64,000 nucleotides of DNA from positions 22,114,001 to 22,178,000 of the forward strand of contig NC_079888.1 in assembly GCF_029227915.1 (NCBI RefSeq), given 5' to 3'. The notes beneath the pieces were generated by a model. It was not told where the DNA came from, searched no databases, and saw only the letters and a list, made by a program, of their open reading frames with translations. Position numbers and translations under genes: made by a program. Below, one piece after another: positions 26,060 through 36,820 of this stretch; positions within the stretch are counted from its first letter, which is position 1, and each line of letters begins with the position of its first letter. The stretch comes from Hydractinia symbiolongicarpus. Lineage: Eukaryota > Cnidaria > Hydrozoa > Anthoathecata > Hydractiniidae.

Positions 26060-26519
26060 AAACTACAAGTCTCATGCGTTTTAGTGGTGAAAAAATAATT
26101 TAAAAAATCGTTCGGGAAATGAGTTTACTCCCTGGGTACTTTCTTCGTATACTTTTGACTATACGGGCCGAGTCCGGGATTTACGGGAAGTCGCGGGTTT
26201 TCGTTTGCCGGCGATTAAACTTCTTTTATTCAGCGTCTCATCAAAAATGAAAACATTTTTAAAAACTACAAGTCTCATGGGCATTAGTGGTAAAATAATA
26301 ATTTAAAAAATCGTTCTGGAAATGAGTTTACACCCTGGGTACTTTCTTTGTATACTTTTGACTACACGGGCCGAGTCCGGGGTTTACGGGAAATCGCGGG
26401 TTTTCGTTTGCCGGCAATTAAACTTCTTTTATTCAGCGTCTAATCAAAAATGAAAACATTTTTAAAAACTACAAGTCTCATGCGTTTTAGTGGTGAAATA
26501 ATAATTTAAAAAATCGTTC

Positions 26520-26666
26520 TGGAAATGAGTTTACACCCTGGGTACTTTCTTTGTATACTTTTGACTATACGGGCCGAGTCCGGGATTTACGGGAAATTGC
26601 AGACATTTTTAAAAACTACAAGTCTCATGCGTTTTAGTGGTGAAAAAATAATTTAAAAAATCGTTC
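26520..26666 (+). repeat. 147-bp deletion monomer 2
   Basis: Junction after 26602, with ACATTTTTAAAAAC to its right rather than ACATTTTTGAAAAC. It starts with the TTCTGG form. It is the first copy of the cluster and lies just after the 8-monomer domain. Confidence 0.9.
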
Positions 26667-29098
26667 GGGAAATGAGTTTACTCCCTGGGTACTTTCTTTG
26701 AATACTTTTGATTATACGGGCCGAGTCCGGGGTTTGCGTGAAATCGCGGGTTTTCGTTTGCCGGCGATTAAACTTTTTTTTTTAGCGTATCATCAAAAAT
26801 GAAAACATTTTTGAAAACAACAAGTCTCATGCGCTTTAGTGGTGAAAAAATAACATAAATAATCGTTCGGGAAATGAGTTTACTCCCTGGGTACTTTCTT
26901 TGTATACTTTTGACTATACGGGCCGAGTCCGGGATTTACGGGAAATTGCAGGTTTTCGTTTGCCGGCGATTAAATTTCTTTTATTCAGCGTCTCATCAAA
27001 AATGAAAACATTTTTGAAAACTACAAGTCTCATGCGTTTTAATGGTGAAATAATAATTTAAAAAATCGTTCGGGAAATGAGTTTACTCCCTGGGTACTTT
27101 CTTTGTATACATTCGACTATACGGGCCAAGCCCGGGATTTACGGGAAGTCGCAGGTTTTCGTTTGCCGTCGGTTTAACTTCTTTTATTCAGCGTCTCATC
27201 AAAAATGAAACCATTTTTGAAAACTACAAGTCTCATGCGTTTTAGTGGTGAAAAAATAATTCAAAAAATCGTTCGGGAAATGAGTTTACTCCGTGGGTAC
27301 TTTCTTTGAATACTTTTGATTATACGGGCCGAGTCCGGGGTTTACGGGAAATCGCGGTTTTCGTTTGCCGGCAATTAAACTTCTTTTATTCAGCGTCTCA
27401 TCAAAAATGAAAACATTTTTGAAAACTACAAGTCTCATGCGTTTTAGTGGTGAAAAAATAGTATAAAAAATCGCTCGGGAAATGAGTTTACTCCCTGGGT
27501 ACTTTCTTTGTATACATTCGACTATACGGGCCAAGCCCGGGATTTACGGGAAGTCGCAGGTTTTCGTTTGCCGTCGGTTAAACTTCTTTTATTCAGAGTC
27601 TCATCAAAAATGAAACCATTTTTGAAAACTACAAGTCTCATGCGTTTTAGTGGTGAAAAAATAATTTAAAAAATCGTTCGGGAAATGAGTTTACTCCCTG
27701 GGCACTTTCTTTGAATACTTTTGATTATACGGGCCGAGTCCGGGGTTTACGGGAAATCGCGGTTTTCGTTTGCCGGCAATTAAACTTCTTTTATTCAGCG
27801 TCTCATCAAAAATGAAAACATTTTTGAAAACTACAAGTCTCATGCGTTTTAGTGGTGAAAAAATAATTTATAAAATCGTTTTGGAAGTGAGTTTACTCAC
27901 AGGGTACTTTCTTTGTATACATTCGACTATACGGGCCAAACCCGGGATTTACGGGAAATCGCGGGTTTTCGTTTGCCGGCGATTAAACCACTTTCATTAG
28001 GCGTCTCATCAAAAATGAAAACATTACTGAAAACTACAAGTCTCATGCGTTTTAGTGGTGAAAAAATAATTTAAAAAATCGTTCGGGAAATGAGTTTACT
28101 CCCTGGGTACTTTCTTTGTATACTTTTGATTATACGGGCCGAGTCCTTGATTTACGGGAAGTCGCAGGTTTTCGTTTGCCGGCGATTAAACCACTTTCAT
28201 TAGGCGTCTCATCAAAAATGAAAACATTTTTGAAAACTACAAGTTTCATGCGTTTTAATGGTGAAATAACAATTTAAAAAATCGTTCGGGAAATGAGTTT
28301 ACTCCCTGGGTACTTTCTTTGTATACATTCGACTATACGGGCCAAGCCCGGAATTTACGGGAAGTCGCATGTTTTCGTTTGCCGGCGATTAAACTTCTTT
28401 TATTCAGCGTCTCATCAAAAATGAAAACATTTTTAAAAACTACAAGTCTCATGGGCTTTAGTGGTGAAATAATAATTTAAAAAATCCTTCGGGAAATGAG
28501 TTTACACCCTGGGTACTTTCTTTGTATACTTTTGACTATACGGGATGAGTCCGGGATTTACGGGAAATCGCAGGTTTTCGTTTGCCGTCGGTTAAACTTC
28601 TTTTATTCAGCGTCTCATCAAAAATGAAAACATTTTTGAAAACTACAAGTCTCATGCGTTTTAGTGGTGAAAAAATAATTTAAAAAATCGTTCGGGAAAT
28701 GAGTTTACTCCCTGGGTACTTTCTTTGAATACTTTTGATTATACGGGCCGAGTCCGGGGTTTACGGGAAATCGCGGTTTTCGTTTGCCGGCGATTAAACT
28801 TCTTTTATTCAGCGTCTCATCAAAAATGAAAACATTTTTGAAAACTACAAGTCTCATGGGCTTTAGTGGTGAAATAATAATTTAAAAAATCCTTCGGGAA
28901 ATGAGTTTACACCCTGGGTACTTTCTTTGTATACTTTTGACTAAACGGGGTGAGTCCGGGATTTACGGGAAATCGCAGGTTTTCGTTTGCCGTCGATTAA
29001 ACTTCTTTTATTCAGCGTCTCATCAAAAATGAAAACATTTTTGAAACCTACAAGTCTCATGCGTTTTAGTGGTGAAATAATAATTTAAAAAATCGTTC

Positions 29099-29245
29099 TG
29101 GAAATGAGTTTACACCCTGGGTACTTTCTTTGTATACTTTTGACTATACGGGCCGAGTCCGGGATTTACGGGAAATTGCAGACATTTTTGAAAACTACAA
29201 GTCTCATGCGTTTTAGTGGTGAAAAAATAATTTAAAAAATCGTTC
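29099..29245 (+). repeat. 147-bp deletion monomer 3
   Basis: Junction after 29181, TTCTGG form. It follows a GGGGTGAGTCC monomer, as do copies 4, 5, 7 and 12. Confidence 0.9.
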
Positions 29246-30056
29246 GGGAAATGAGTTTACTCCCTGGGTACTTTCTTTGTATACATTCGACTATACGGGC
29301 CAAGCCCGGAATTTACGGGAAGTCGCATGTTTTCGTTTGCCGGCGATTAAACTTCTTTTATTCAGCGTCTCATCAAAAATGAAAACATTTTTGAAAACTA
29401 CAAGTCTCATGGGCTTTAGTGGTGAAATAATAATTTAAAAAATCCTTCGGGAAATGAGTTTACACCCTGGGTACTTTCTTTGTATACTTTTGACTATACG
29501 GGCCGAGTCCGGGATTTACGGGAAATCGCAGGTTTTCGTTTGCCGTCGGTTAAACTTCTTTTATTCAGCGTCTCATCAAAAATGAAAACATTTTTGAAAA
29601 CTACAAGTCTCATGCGTTTTAGTGGTGAAAAAATAATTTAAAAAATCGTTCGGGAAATGAGTTTACTCCCTGGGTACTTTCTTTGAATACTTTTGATTAT
29701 ACGGGCCGAGTCCGGGGTTTACGGGAAATCGCGGTTTTCGTTTGCCGGCGATTAAACTTCTTTTATTCAGCGTCTCATCAAAAATGAAAACATTTTTGAA
29801 AACTACAAGTCTCATGGGCTTTAGTGATGAAATAATAATTTAAAAAATCCTTCGGGAAATGAGTTTACACCCTGGGTACTTTCTTTGTATACTTTTGACT
29901 ATACGGGGTGAGTCCGGGATTTACGGGAAATCGCAGGTTTTCGTTTGCCGTCGATTAAACTTCTTTTATTCAGCGTCTCATCAAAAATGAAAACATTTTT
30001 GAAACCTACAAGTCTCATGCGTTTTAGTGGTGAAATAATAATTTAAAAAATCCTTC

Positions 30057-30203
30057 TGGAAATGAGTTTACACCCTGGGTACTTTCTTTGTATACTTTTG
30101 ACTATACGGGCCGAGTCCGGGATTTACGGGAAATTGCAGACATTTTTGAAAACTACAAGTCTCATGCGTTTTAGTGGTGAAAAAATAATTTAAAAAATCG
30201 TTC
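30057..30203 (+). repeat. 147-bp deletion monomer 4
   Basis: Junction after 30139. The upstream context reads ATCCTTCTGG, a mix of the two start forms seen among the short monomers. Confidence 0.9.
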
Positions 30204-31217
30204 GGGAAATGAGTTTACTCCCTGGGTACTTTCTTTGTATACTTTTGACTATATGGGCCGAGTCCTTGATTTACGGGAAGTCGCAGGTTTTCGTTTGCCG
30301 GCGATTAAACTTCTTTTATTCAGCGTCTCATCAAAAATGAAAACATTTTTGAAAACTACAAATCTCATGCGTTTTAATGGTGAAATAACAATTTAAAAAA
30401 TCGTTCGGGAAATGAGTTTACTCCCTGGGTACTTTCTTTGTATATATTCGACTATACGGGCCAAGCCCGGAATTTACGGGAAGTCGCATGTTTTCGTTTG
30501 CCGGCGATTAAACTTCTTTTATTCAGCGTCTCATCAAAAATGAAAACATTTTTGAAAACTACAAGTCTCATGGGCTTTAGTGGTGAAATAATAATTTAAA
30601 AAATCCTTCGGGAAATGAGTTTACACCCTGGGTACTTTCTTTGTATACTTTTGACTATACGGGCCGAGTCCGGGATTTACGGGAAATCGCAGGTTTTCGT
30701 TTGCCGTCGGTTAAACTTCTTTTATTCAGCGTCTCATCAAAAATGAAAACATTTTTGAAAACTACAAGTCTCATGCGTTTTAGTGGTGAAAAAATAATTT
30801 AAAAAATCGTTCGGGAAATGAGTTTACTCCCTGGGTACTTTCTTTGAATACTTTTGATTATACGGGCCGAGTCCGGGGTTTACGGGAAATCGCGGTTTTC
30901 GTTTGCCGGCGATTAAACTTCTTTTATTCAGCGTCTCATCAAAAATGAAAACATTTTTGAAAACTACAAGTCTCATGGGCTTTAGTGGTGAAATAATAAT
31001 TTAAAAAATCCTTCGGGAAATGAAATTACACCCTGGGTACTTTTTTTGTATACTTTTGACTATACGGGGTGAGTCCGGGATTTACGGGAAATCGCAGGTT
31101 TTCGTTTGCCGTCGATTAAACTTCTTTTATTCAGCGTCTCATCAAAAATGAAAACATTTTTGAAACCTACAAGTCTCATGCGTTTTAGTGGTGAAATAAT
31201 AATTTAAAAAATCGTTC

Positions 31218-31364
31218 TGGAAATGAGTTTACACCCTGGGTACTTTCTTTGTATACTTTTGACTATACGGGCCGAGTCCGGGATTTACGGGAAATTGCAG
31301 ACGTTTTTGAAAACTACAAGTCTCATGCGTTTTAGTGGTGAAAAAATAATTTAAAAAATCGTTC
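31218..31364 (+). repeat. 147-bp deletion monomer 5
   Basis: Junction after 31300, followed by ACGTTTTTG, a private A to G change. TTCTGG form. Confidence 0.9.
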
Positions 31365-31770
31365 GGGAAATGAGTTTACTCCCTGGGTACTTTCTTTGTA
31401 TACATTCGACTATACGGGCCAAGCCCGGAATTTACGGGAAATCGCGGGTTTTCGTTTGCCGGCGATTAAACCACTTTCATTAGGCGTCTCATCAAAAATG
31501 AAAACATTACTGAAAACTACAAGTCTCATGCGTTTTAGTGGTGAAAAAATAATTTATAAAATCGTTTTGGAAGTGAGTTTACTCACAGGGTACTTTCTTT
31601 GTATACATTCGACTATACGGGCCAAAACCGGGATTTACGGGAAATCGCGGGTTTTCGTTTGCCGGCGATTAAGCCACTTTCATTAGGCGTCTCATCAAAA
31701 ATGAAAACATTACTGAAAACTACAAGTCTCATGCGTTTTAGTGGTGAAATAATAATTTAAAAAATCGTTC

Positions 31771-31917
31771 TGGAAATGAGTTTACACCCTGGGTACTTTC
31801 TTTGTATACTTTTGACTATACGGGCCGAGTCCGGGATTTACGGGAAATTGCAGACATTTTTGAAAACTACAAGTCTCATGCGTTTTAGTGGTGAAAAAAT
31901 AATTTAAAAAATCGTTC
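31771..31917 (+). repeat. 147-bp deletion monomer 6
   Basis: Junction after 31853, TTCTGG form, preceded by a CATTACTGAAAAC monomer and followed by a GTCCTTGATT monomer. Confidence 0.9.
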
Positions 31918-32526
31918 GGGAAATGAGTTTACTCCCTGGGTACTTTCTTTGTATACTTTTGACTATACGGGCCGAGTCCTTGATTTACGGGAAGTCGCAG
32001 GTTTTCGTTTGCCGGCGATTAAACTTCTTTTATTCAGCGTCTCATCAAAAATGAAAACATTTTTGAAAACTACAAGTCTCATGCGTTTTAATGGTGAAAT
32101 AACAATTTAAAAAATCGTTCGGGAAATGAGTTTACTCCCTGGGTACTTTCTTTGTATACATTCGACTATACGGGCCAAGCCCGGAATTTACGGGAAGTCG
32201 CATGTTTTCGTTTGCCGGCGATTAAACTTCTTTTATTCAGCGTCTAATCAAAAATGAAAACATTTTTGAAAACTACAAGTCTCATGGGCTTTAGTGGTGA
32301 AATAATAATTTAAAAAATCCTTCGGGAAATGAGTTTACACCCTGGGTACTTTCTTTGTATACTTTTGACTATACGGGGTGAGTCCAGGATTTACGGGAAA
32401 TCGCAGGTTTTCGTTTGCCGTCGATTAAACTTCTTTTATTCAGCGTCTCATCAAAAATGAAAACATTTTTGAAACCTACAAGTCTCATGCGTTTTAGTGG
32501 TGAAATAATAATTTAAAAAATCGTTC

Positions 32527-32673
32527 TGGAAATGAGTTTACACCCTGGGTACTTTCTTTGTATACTTTTGACTATACGGGCCGAGTCCGGGATTTACGGG
32601 AAATTGCAGACATTTTTGAAAACTACAAGTCTCATGCGTTTTAGTGGTGAAAAAATAATTTAAAAAATCGTTC
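32527..32673 (+). repeat. 147-bp deletion monomer 7
   Basis: Junction after 32609, TTCTGG form, 756 bp after copy 6 (three full monomers plus one short one). Confidence 0.9.
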
Positions 32674-34095
32674 GGGAAATGAGTTTACTCCCTGGGTACT
32701 TTCTTTGTATACATTCGACTATACGGGCCAAGCCCGGAATTTACGGGAAATCGCGGGTTTTCGTTTGCCGGCGATTAAACCACTTTCATTAGGCGTCTCA
32801 TCAAAAATGAAAACATTACTGAAAACTACAAGTCTCATGCGTTTTAGTGGTGAAAAAATAATTTATAAAATCGTTTTGGAAGTGAGTTTACTCACAGGGT
32901 ATTTTCTTTGTATACATTCGACTATACGGGCCAAACCCGGGATTTACGGGAAATCGCGGGTTTTCGTTTGCCGGCGATTAAACCAGTTTCATTAGGCGTC
33001 TCATCAAAAATGAAAACATTACTGAAAACTACAAGTCTCATGCGTTTTAGTGGTGAAAAAATAATTTAAAAAATCGTTCGGGAAATGAGTTTACACCCTG
33101 GGTAGTTTCTTTGTATACTTTTGACTATACGGGCCGAGTCCTTGATTTACGGGAAGTCGCAGGTTTTCGTTTGCCGGCGATTAAACTTCTTTTATTCAGC
33201 GTCTCATCAAAAATGAAAACATTTTTGAAAACTACAAGTCTCATGCGTTTTAATGGTGAAATAACAATTTAAAAAATCGTTCGGGAAATGAGTTTACTCC
33301 CTGGGTACTTTCTTTGTATACATTCGACTATACGGGCCAAGCCCGGAATTTACGGGAAGTCGCATGTTTTCGTTTGCCGGCGATTAAACTTCTTTTATTC
33401 AGCGTCTCACCAAAAATGAAAACATTTTTTAAAAACTACAAGTCTCATGCGTTTTAGTGGTGAAAAAATAGTATAAAAAAACGTTCGGGAAATGAGTTTA
33501 CTCCCTGGGTACTTTCTTTGTATACTTTTGACTATACGGGCCGAGTCCGGGAGTTACGGGAAATCGCAGGTTTTCGTTTGCCGGCGATTAAACTTCTTTT
33601 ATTCAGTGTCTCATCAAAAATGAAAACATTTTTGAAAACTACAAGTCTCATGCGTTTTAGTGGTGAAAAGATAATTTATAAAATTGCTTTGGAAATGAGT
33701 TTACTCACAGGGTACTTTCTTTGTATGCATTCGACTATACGGGCCAAACCCGGGATGTACGGGAAATCGCAGGTTTTCGTTTGCCGGCGATTAAACCACT
33801 TTCATTAGGCGTCTCACTAAAAATGAAAACATTACTGAAAACTACAAGTCTCATGCGTTTTAGTGGTGAAAAAATAATTTAAAAAATCGTTCGGGAAATG
33901 AGTTTACTCCCTGGGTACTTTCTTTGTATACATTCGACTATACGGGCCAAGCCCGGAATTTACGGGAAGTCGCATGTTTTCGTTTGCCGGCGATTAAACT
34001 TCTTTTATTCAGCGTCTCATCAAAAATGAAAACATTTTTGAAAACTACAAGTCTCATGGGCTTTAGTGGTGAAATAATAATTTAAAAAATCCTTC

Positions 34096-34242
34096 GGGAA
34101 ATGAGTTTACACCCTGGGTACTTTCTTTGTATACTTTTGACTATACGGGCCGAGTCCGGGATTTACGGGAAATTGCAGACATTTTTGAAAACTACAAGTC
34201 TCATGCGTTTTAGTGGTGAAAAAATAATTTAAAAAATCGTTC
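34096..34242 (+). repeat. 147-bp deletion monomer 8
   Basis: Junction after 34178. First copy with the CCTTCGGG start form. It belongs to the 903-bp compound unit. Confidence 0.9.
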
Positions 34243-34648
34243 GGGAAATGAGTTTACTCCCTGGGTACTTTCTTTGTATACATTCGACTATACGGGCCAA
34301 GCCCGGAATTTACGGGAAATCGCGGGTTTTCGATTGCCGGCGAATAAACCACTTTCATTAGGCGTCTCATCAAAAATGAAAACATTACTGAAAACTACAA
34401 GTCTCATGCGTTTTAGTGGTGAAAAAATAATTTATAAAATCGTTTTGGAAGTGAGTTTACTCACAGGGTACTTTCTTTGTATACATTCGACTATACGGGC
34501 CAAACCCGGGATTTACGGGAAATCGCGAGTTTTCGTTTGCCGGCGATTAAACCACTTTCATTAGGCGTCTCATCAAAAATGAAAACATTACTGAAAACTA
34601 CAAGTCTCATGGGCTTTAGTGGTGAAATAATAATTTAAAAAATCCTTC

Positions 34649-34795
34649 GGGAAATGAGTTTACACCCTGGGTACTTTCTTTGTATACTTTTGACTATACG
34701 GGCCGAGTCCGGGATTTACGGGAAATTGCAGACATTTTTGAAAACTACAAGTCTCATGCGTTTTAGTGGTGAAAAAATAATTTAAAAAATCGTTC
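34649..34795 (+). repeat. 147-bp deletion monomer 9
   Basis: Junction after 34731, CCTTCGGG form, preceded by a CATTACTG-CATGGGCTTT hybrid. Second short monomer of the 903-bp unit. Confidence 0.9.
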
Positions 34796-34998
34796 GGGAA
34801 ATGAGTTTACTCCCTGGGTACTTTCTTTGTATACATTCGACTATACGGGCCAAGCCCGGAATTTACGGGAAGTCGCATGTTTTCGTTTGCCGGCGATTAA
34901 ACTTCTTTTATTCAGCGTCTCATCAAAAATGAAAACATTTTTGAAAACTACAAGTCTCATGGGCTTTAGTGGTGAAATAATAATTTAAAAAATCCTTC

Positions 34999-35145
34999 GG
35001 GAAATGAGTTTACACCCTGGGTACTTTCTTTGTATACTTTTGACTATACGGGCCGAGTCCGGGATTTACGGGAAATTGCAGACATTTTTGAAAACTACAA
35101 GTCTCATGCGTTTTAGTGGTGAAAAAATAATTTAAAAAATCGTTC
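34999..35145 (+). repeat. 147-bp deletion monomer 10
   Basis: Junction after 35081, exactly 903 bp after copy 8. CCTTCGGG form. Confidence 0.9.
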
Positions 35146-35551
35146 GGGAAATGAGTTTACTCCCTGGGTACTTTCTTTGTATACATTCGACTATACGGGC
35201 CAAGCCCGCAATTTACGGGAAATCGCGGGTTTTCGATTGCCGGCGATTAAACCACTTTCATTAGGCGTCTCATCAAAAATGAAAACATTACTGAAAACTA
35301 CAAGTCTCATGCGTTTTAGTGGTGAAAAAATAATTTATAAAATCGTTTTGGAAGTGAGTTTACTCACAGGGTACTTTCTTTGTATACATTCGACTATACG
35401 GGCCAAACCCGGGATTTACGGGAAATCGCGGGTTTTCGTTTGCCGGCGATTAAACCACTTTCATTAGGCGTCTCATCAAAAATGAAAACATTACTGAAAA
35501 CTACAAGTCTCATGGGCTTTAGTGGTGAAATAATAATTTAAAAAATCCTTC

Positions 35552-35698
35552 GGGAAATGAGTTTACACCCTGGGTACTTTCTTTGTATACTTTTGACTAT
35601 ACGGGCCGAGTCCGGGATTTACGGGAAATTGCAGACATTTTTGAAAACTACAAGTCTCATGCGTTTTAGTGGTGAAAAAATAATTTAAAAAATCGTTC
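35552..35698 (+). repeat. 147-bp deletion monomer 11
   Basis: Junction after 35634, exactly 903 bp after copy 9. CCTTCGGG form. It leads into a GTCCTTGATT monomer. Confidence 0.9.
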
Positions 35699-36000
35699 GG
35701 GAAATGAGTTTACACCCTGGGTAGTTTCTTTGTATACTTTTGACTATACGGGCCGAGTCCTTGATTTACGGGAAATCGCAGGTTTTCGTTTGCCGGCGAT
35801 TAAACTTCTTTTATTCAGCGTCTCATCAAAAATGAAAACATTTTTGAAAACTACAAGTCTCATGCGTTTTAATGGTGAAATAACAATTTAAAAAATCGTT
35901 CGGGAAATGAGTTTACTCCCTGGGTACTTTCTTTGTATACATTCGACTATACGGGCCAAGCCCGGAATTTACGGGAAGTCGCATGTTTTCGTTTGCCGGC

Positions 36001-36820
36001 GATTAAACTTCTTTTATTCAGCGTCTCATCAAAAATGAAAACATTTTTGAAAACTACAAGTCTCATGGGCTTTAGTGGTGAAATAATAATTTAAAAAATC
36101 ATTCGGGAAATGAGTTTACACCCTGAGTACTTTCTTTGTATACTTTTGACTATACGGGCCGAGTCCGGGATTAACGGGAAATCGCAGGTTTTCGTTTGCC
36201 GTCGGTTAAACTTCTTTTATTCAGCGTCTCATCAAAAATGAAAACATTTTTAAAAACTACAAGTCTCATGCGTTTTAGTGGTGAAATAATAATTTAAAAA
36301 ATCGTTCTGGAAATGAGTTTACACCCTGGGTACTTTCTTTGTATACATTCGACTATACGGGCCAAGCCCGGAATTTACGGGAAGTCGCATGTTTTCGCTT
36401 GCCGGCGATTAAACTTCTTTTATTCAGCGTCTCATCAAAAATGAAAACATTTTTGAAAACTACAAGTCTCATGGGCTTTAGTGGTGAAATAATAATTTAA
36501 AAAATCATTCGGGAAATGAGTTTACACCCTGAGTACTTTCTTTGTATACTTTTGACTATACGGGCCGAGTCCGGGATTAACGGGAAATCGCAGGTTTTCG
36601 TTTGCCGTCGGTTAAACTTCTTTTATTCAGCGTCTCATCAAAAATGAAAACATTTTTGAAAACTACAAGTCTCATGCGTTTTAGTGGTGAAAAAATAATT
36701 TAAAAAATCGTTCGGGAAATGAGTTTACTCCCTGGGTACTTTCTTTGAATACTTTTGATTATACGGGCCGAGTCCGGGGTTTACGGGAAATCGCGGTTTT
36801 CGTTTGCCGGCGATTAAACT
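36001..36820 (+). repeat. 2-monomer tandem duplication (406 bp)
   Basis: CACCCTGAGTACTTTC and CCGGGATTAACGGG, both rare, occur together near 36120-36180 and again 406 bp later near 36526-36585. This is a local doubling of two monomers inside the mixed region. Confidence 0.75.

Larger units (their letters stand above)
25911..26113 (+). repeat. Reference (consensus-like) 203-bp monomer
   Basis: This copy carries the commonest base at every position I compared, so it is a convenient reference. It is 203 bp with 35 C and 41 G (37% GC). GC is concentrated at monomer positions 51-100, flanked by AT-rich sequence. It contains 12 CpG counting the junction with the next copy. A6 tracts lie at 180-185 and 192-197. 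The phase chosen here, starting at GGGAAATGAG, is arbitrary. Confidence 0.9.
25799..28800 (+). repeat. Mixed monomers, partly colinear with 1.6-2.6 kb
   Basis: A dimer step of about 405 bp is visible in GAAACCATTTTTG at 27208 and 27613. From about 27690 the monomer order matches 1620 onward at a displacement of 26072 bp: the variant with GCAATTAAAC, the TTATAAAATCG variant and the GTCCTTGATT marker (2071 and 28143) all correspond. Near 28185 the copy carries CCACTTTCATTAGG instead of CTTCTTTTATTCAG, a local class switch. Confidence 0.7.
28801..33900 (+). repeat. Units mixing full and 147-bp monomers
   Basis: Deletion monomers have their junctions at 29178, 30136, 31297, 31850 and 32606. Spacings of 958, 1161, 553 and 756 bp equal four, five, two and three full monomers plus one short monomer, within one base. 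They alternate with GGGGTGAGTCC, GTCCTTGATT and CATTACTGAAAAC monomers in a variable order. Confidence 0.75.
33901..36000 (+). repeat. 903-bp compound higher-order repeat
   Basis: Short-monomer junctions at 34175 and 34728 recur at 35078 and 35631, and open frames starting with the same peptide recur at 34274 and 35177, all 903 bp apart. The unit equals three full monomers and two 147-bp monomers. About two copies are present. Confidence 0.85.

Noticed and set aside
31396-31686. Open frames of 60-102 codons with a recurring peptide (FLKTTSLMRFSGEKII), on the + strand throughout the window
   Set aside because: They are translations of the repeat. The 203-bp period is 2 modulo 3, so the frame changes every monomer and no frame runs beyond about 100 codons. 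The longer ones exist only where TTTAAAAAATCG became TTTATAAAATCG, which removes a stop. No start context, codon bias or domain supports coding.
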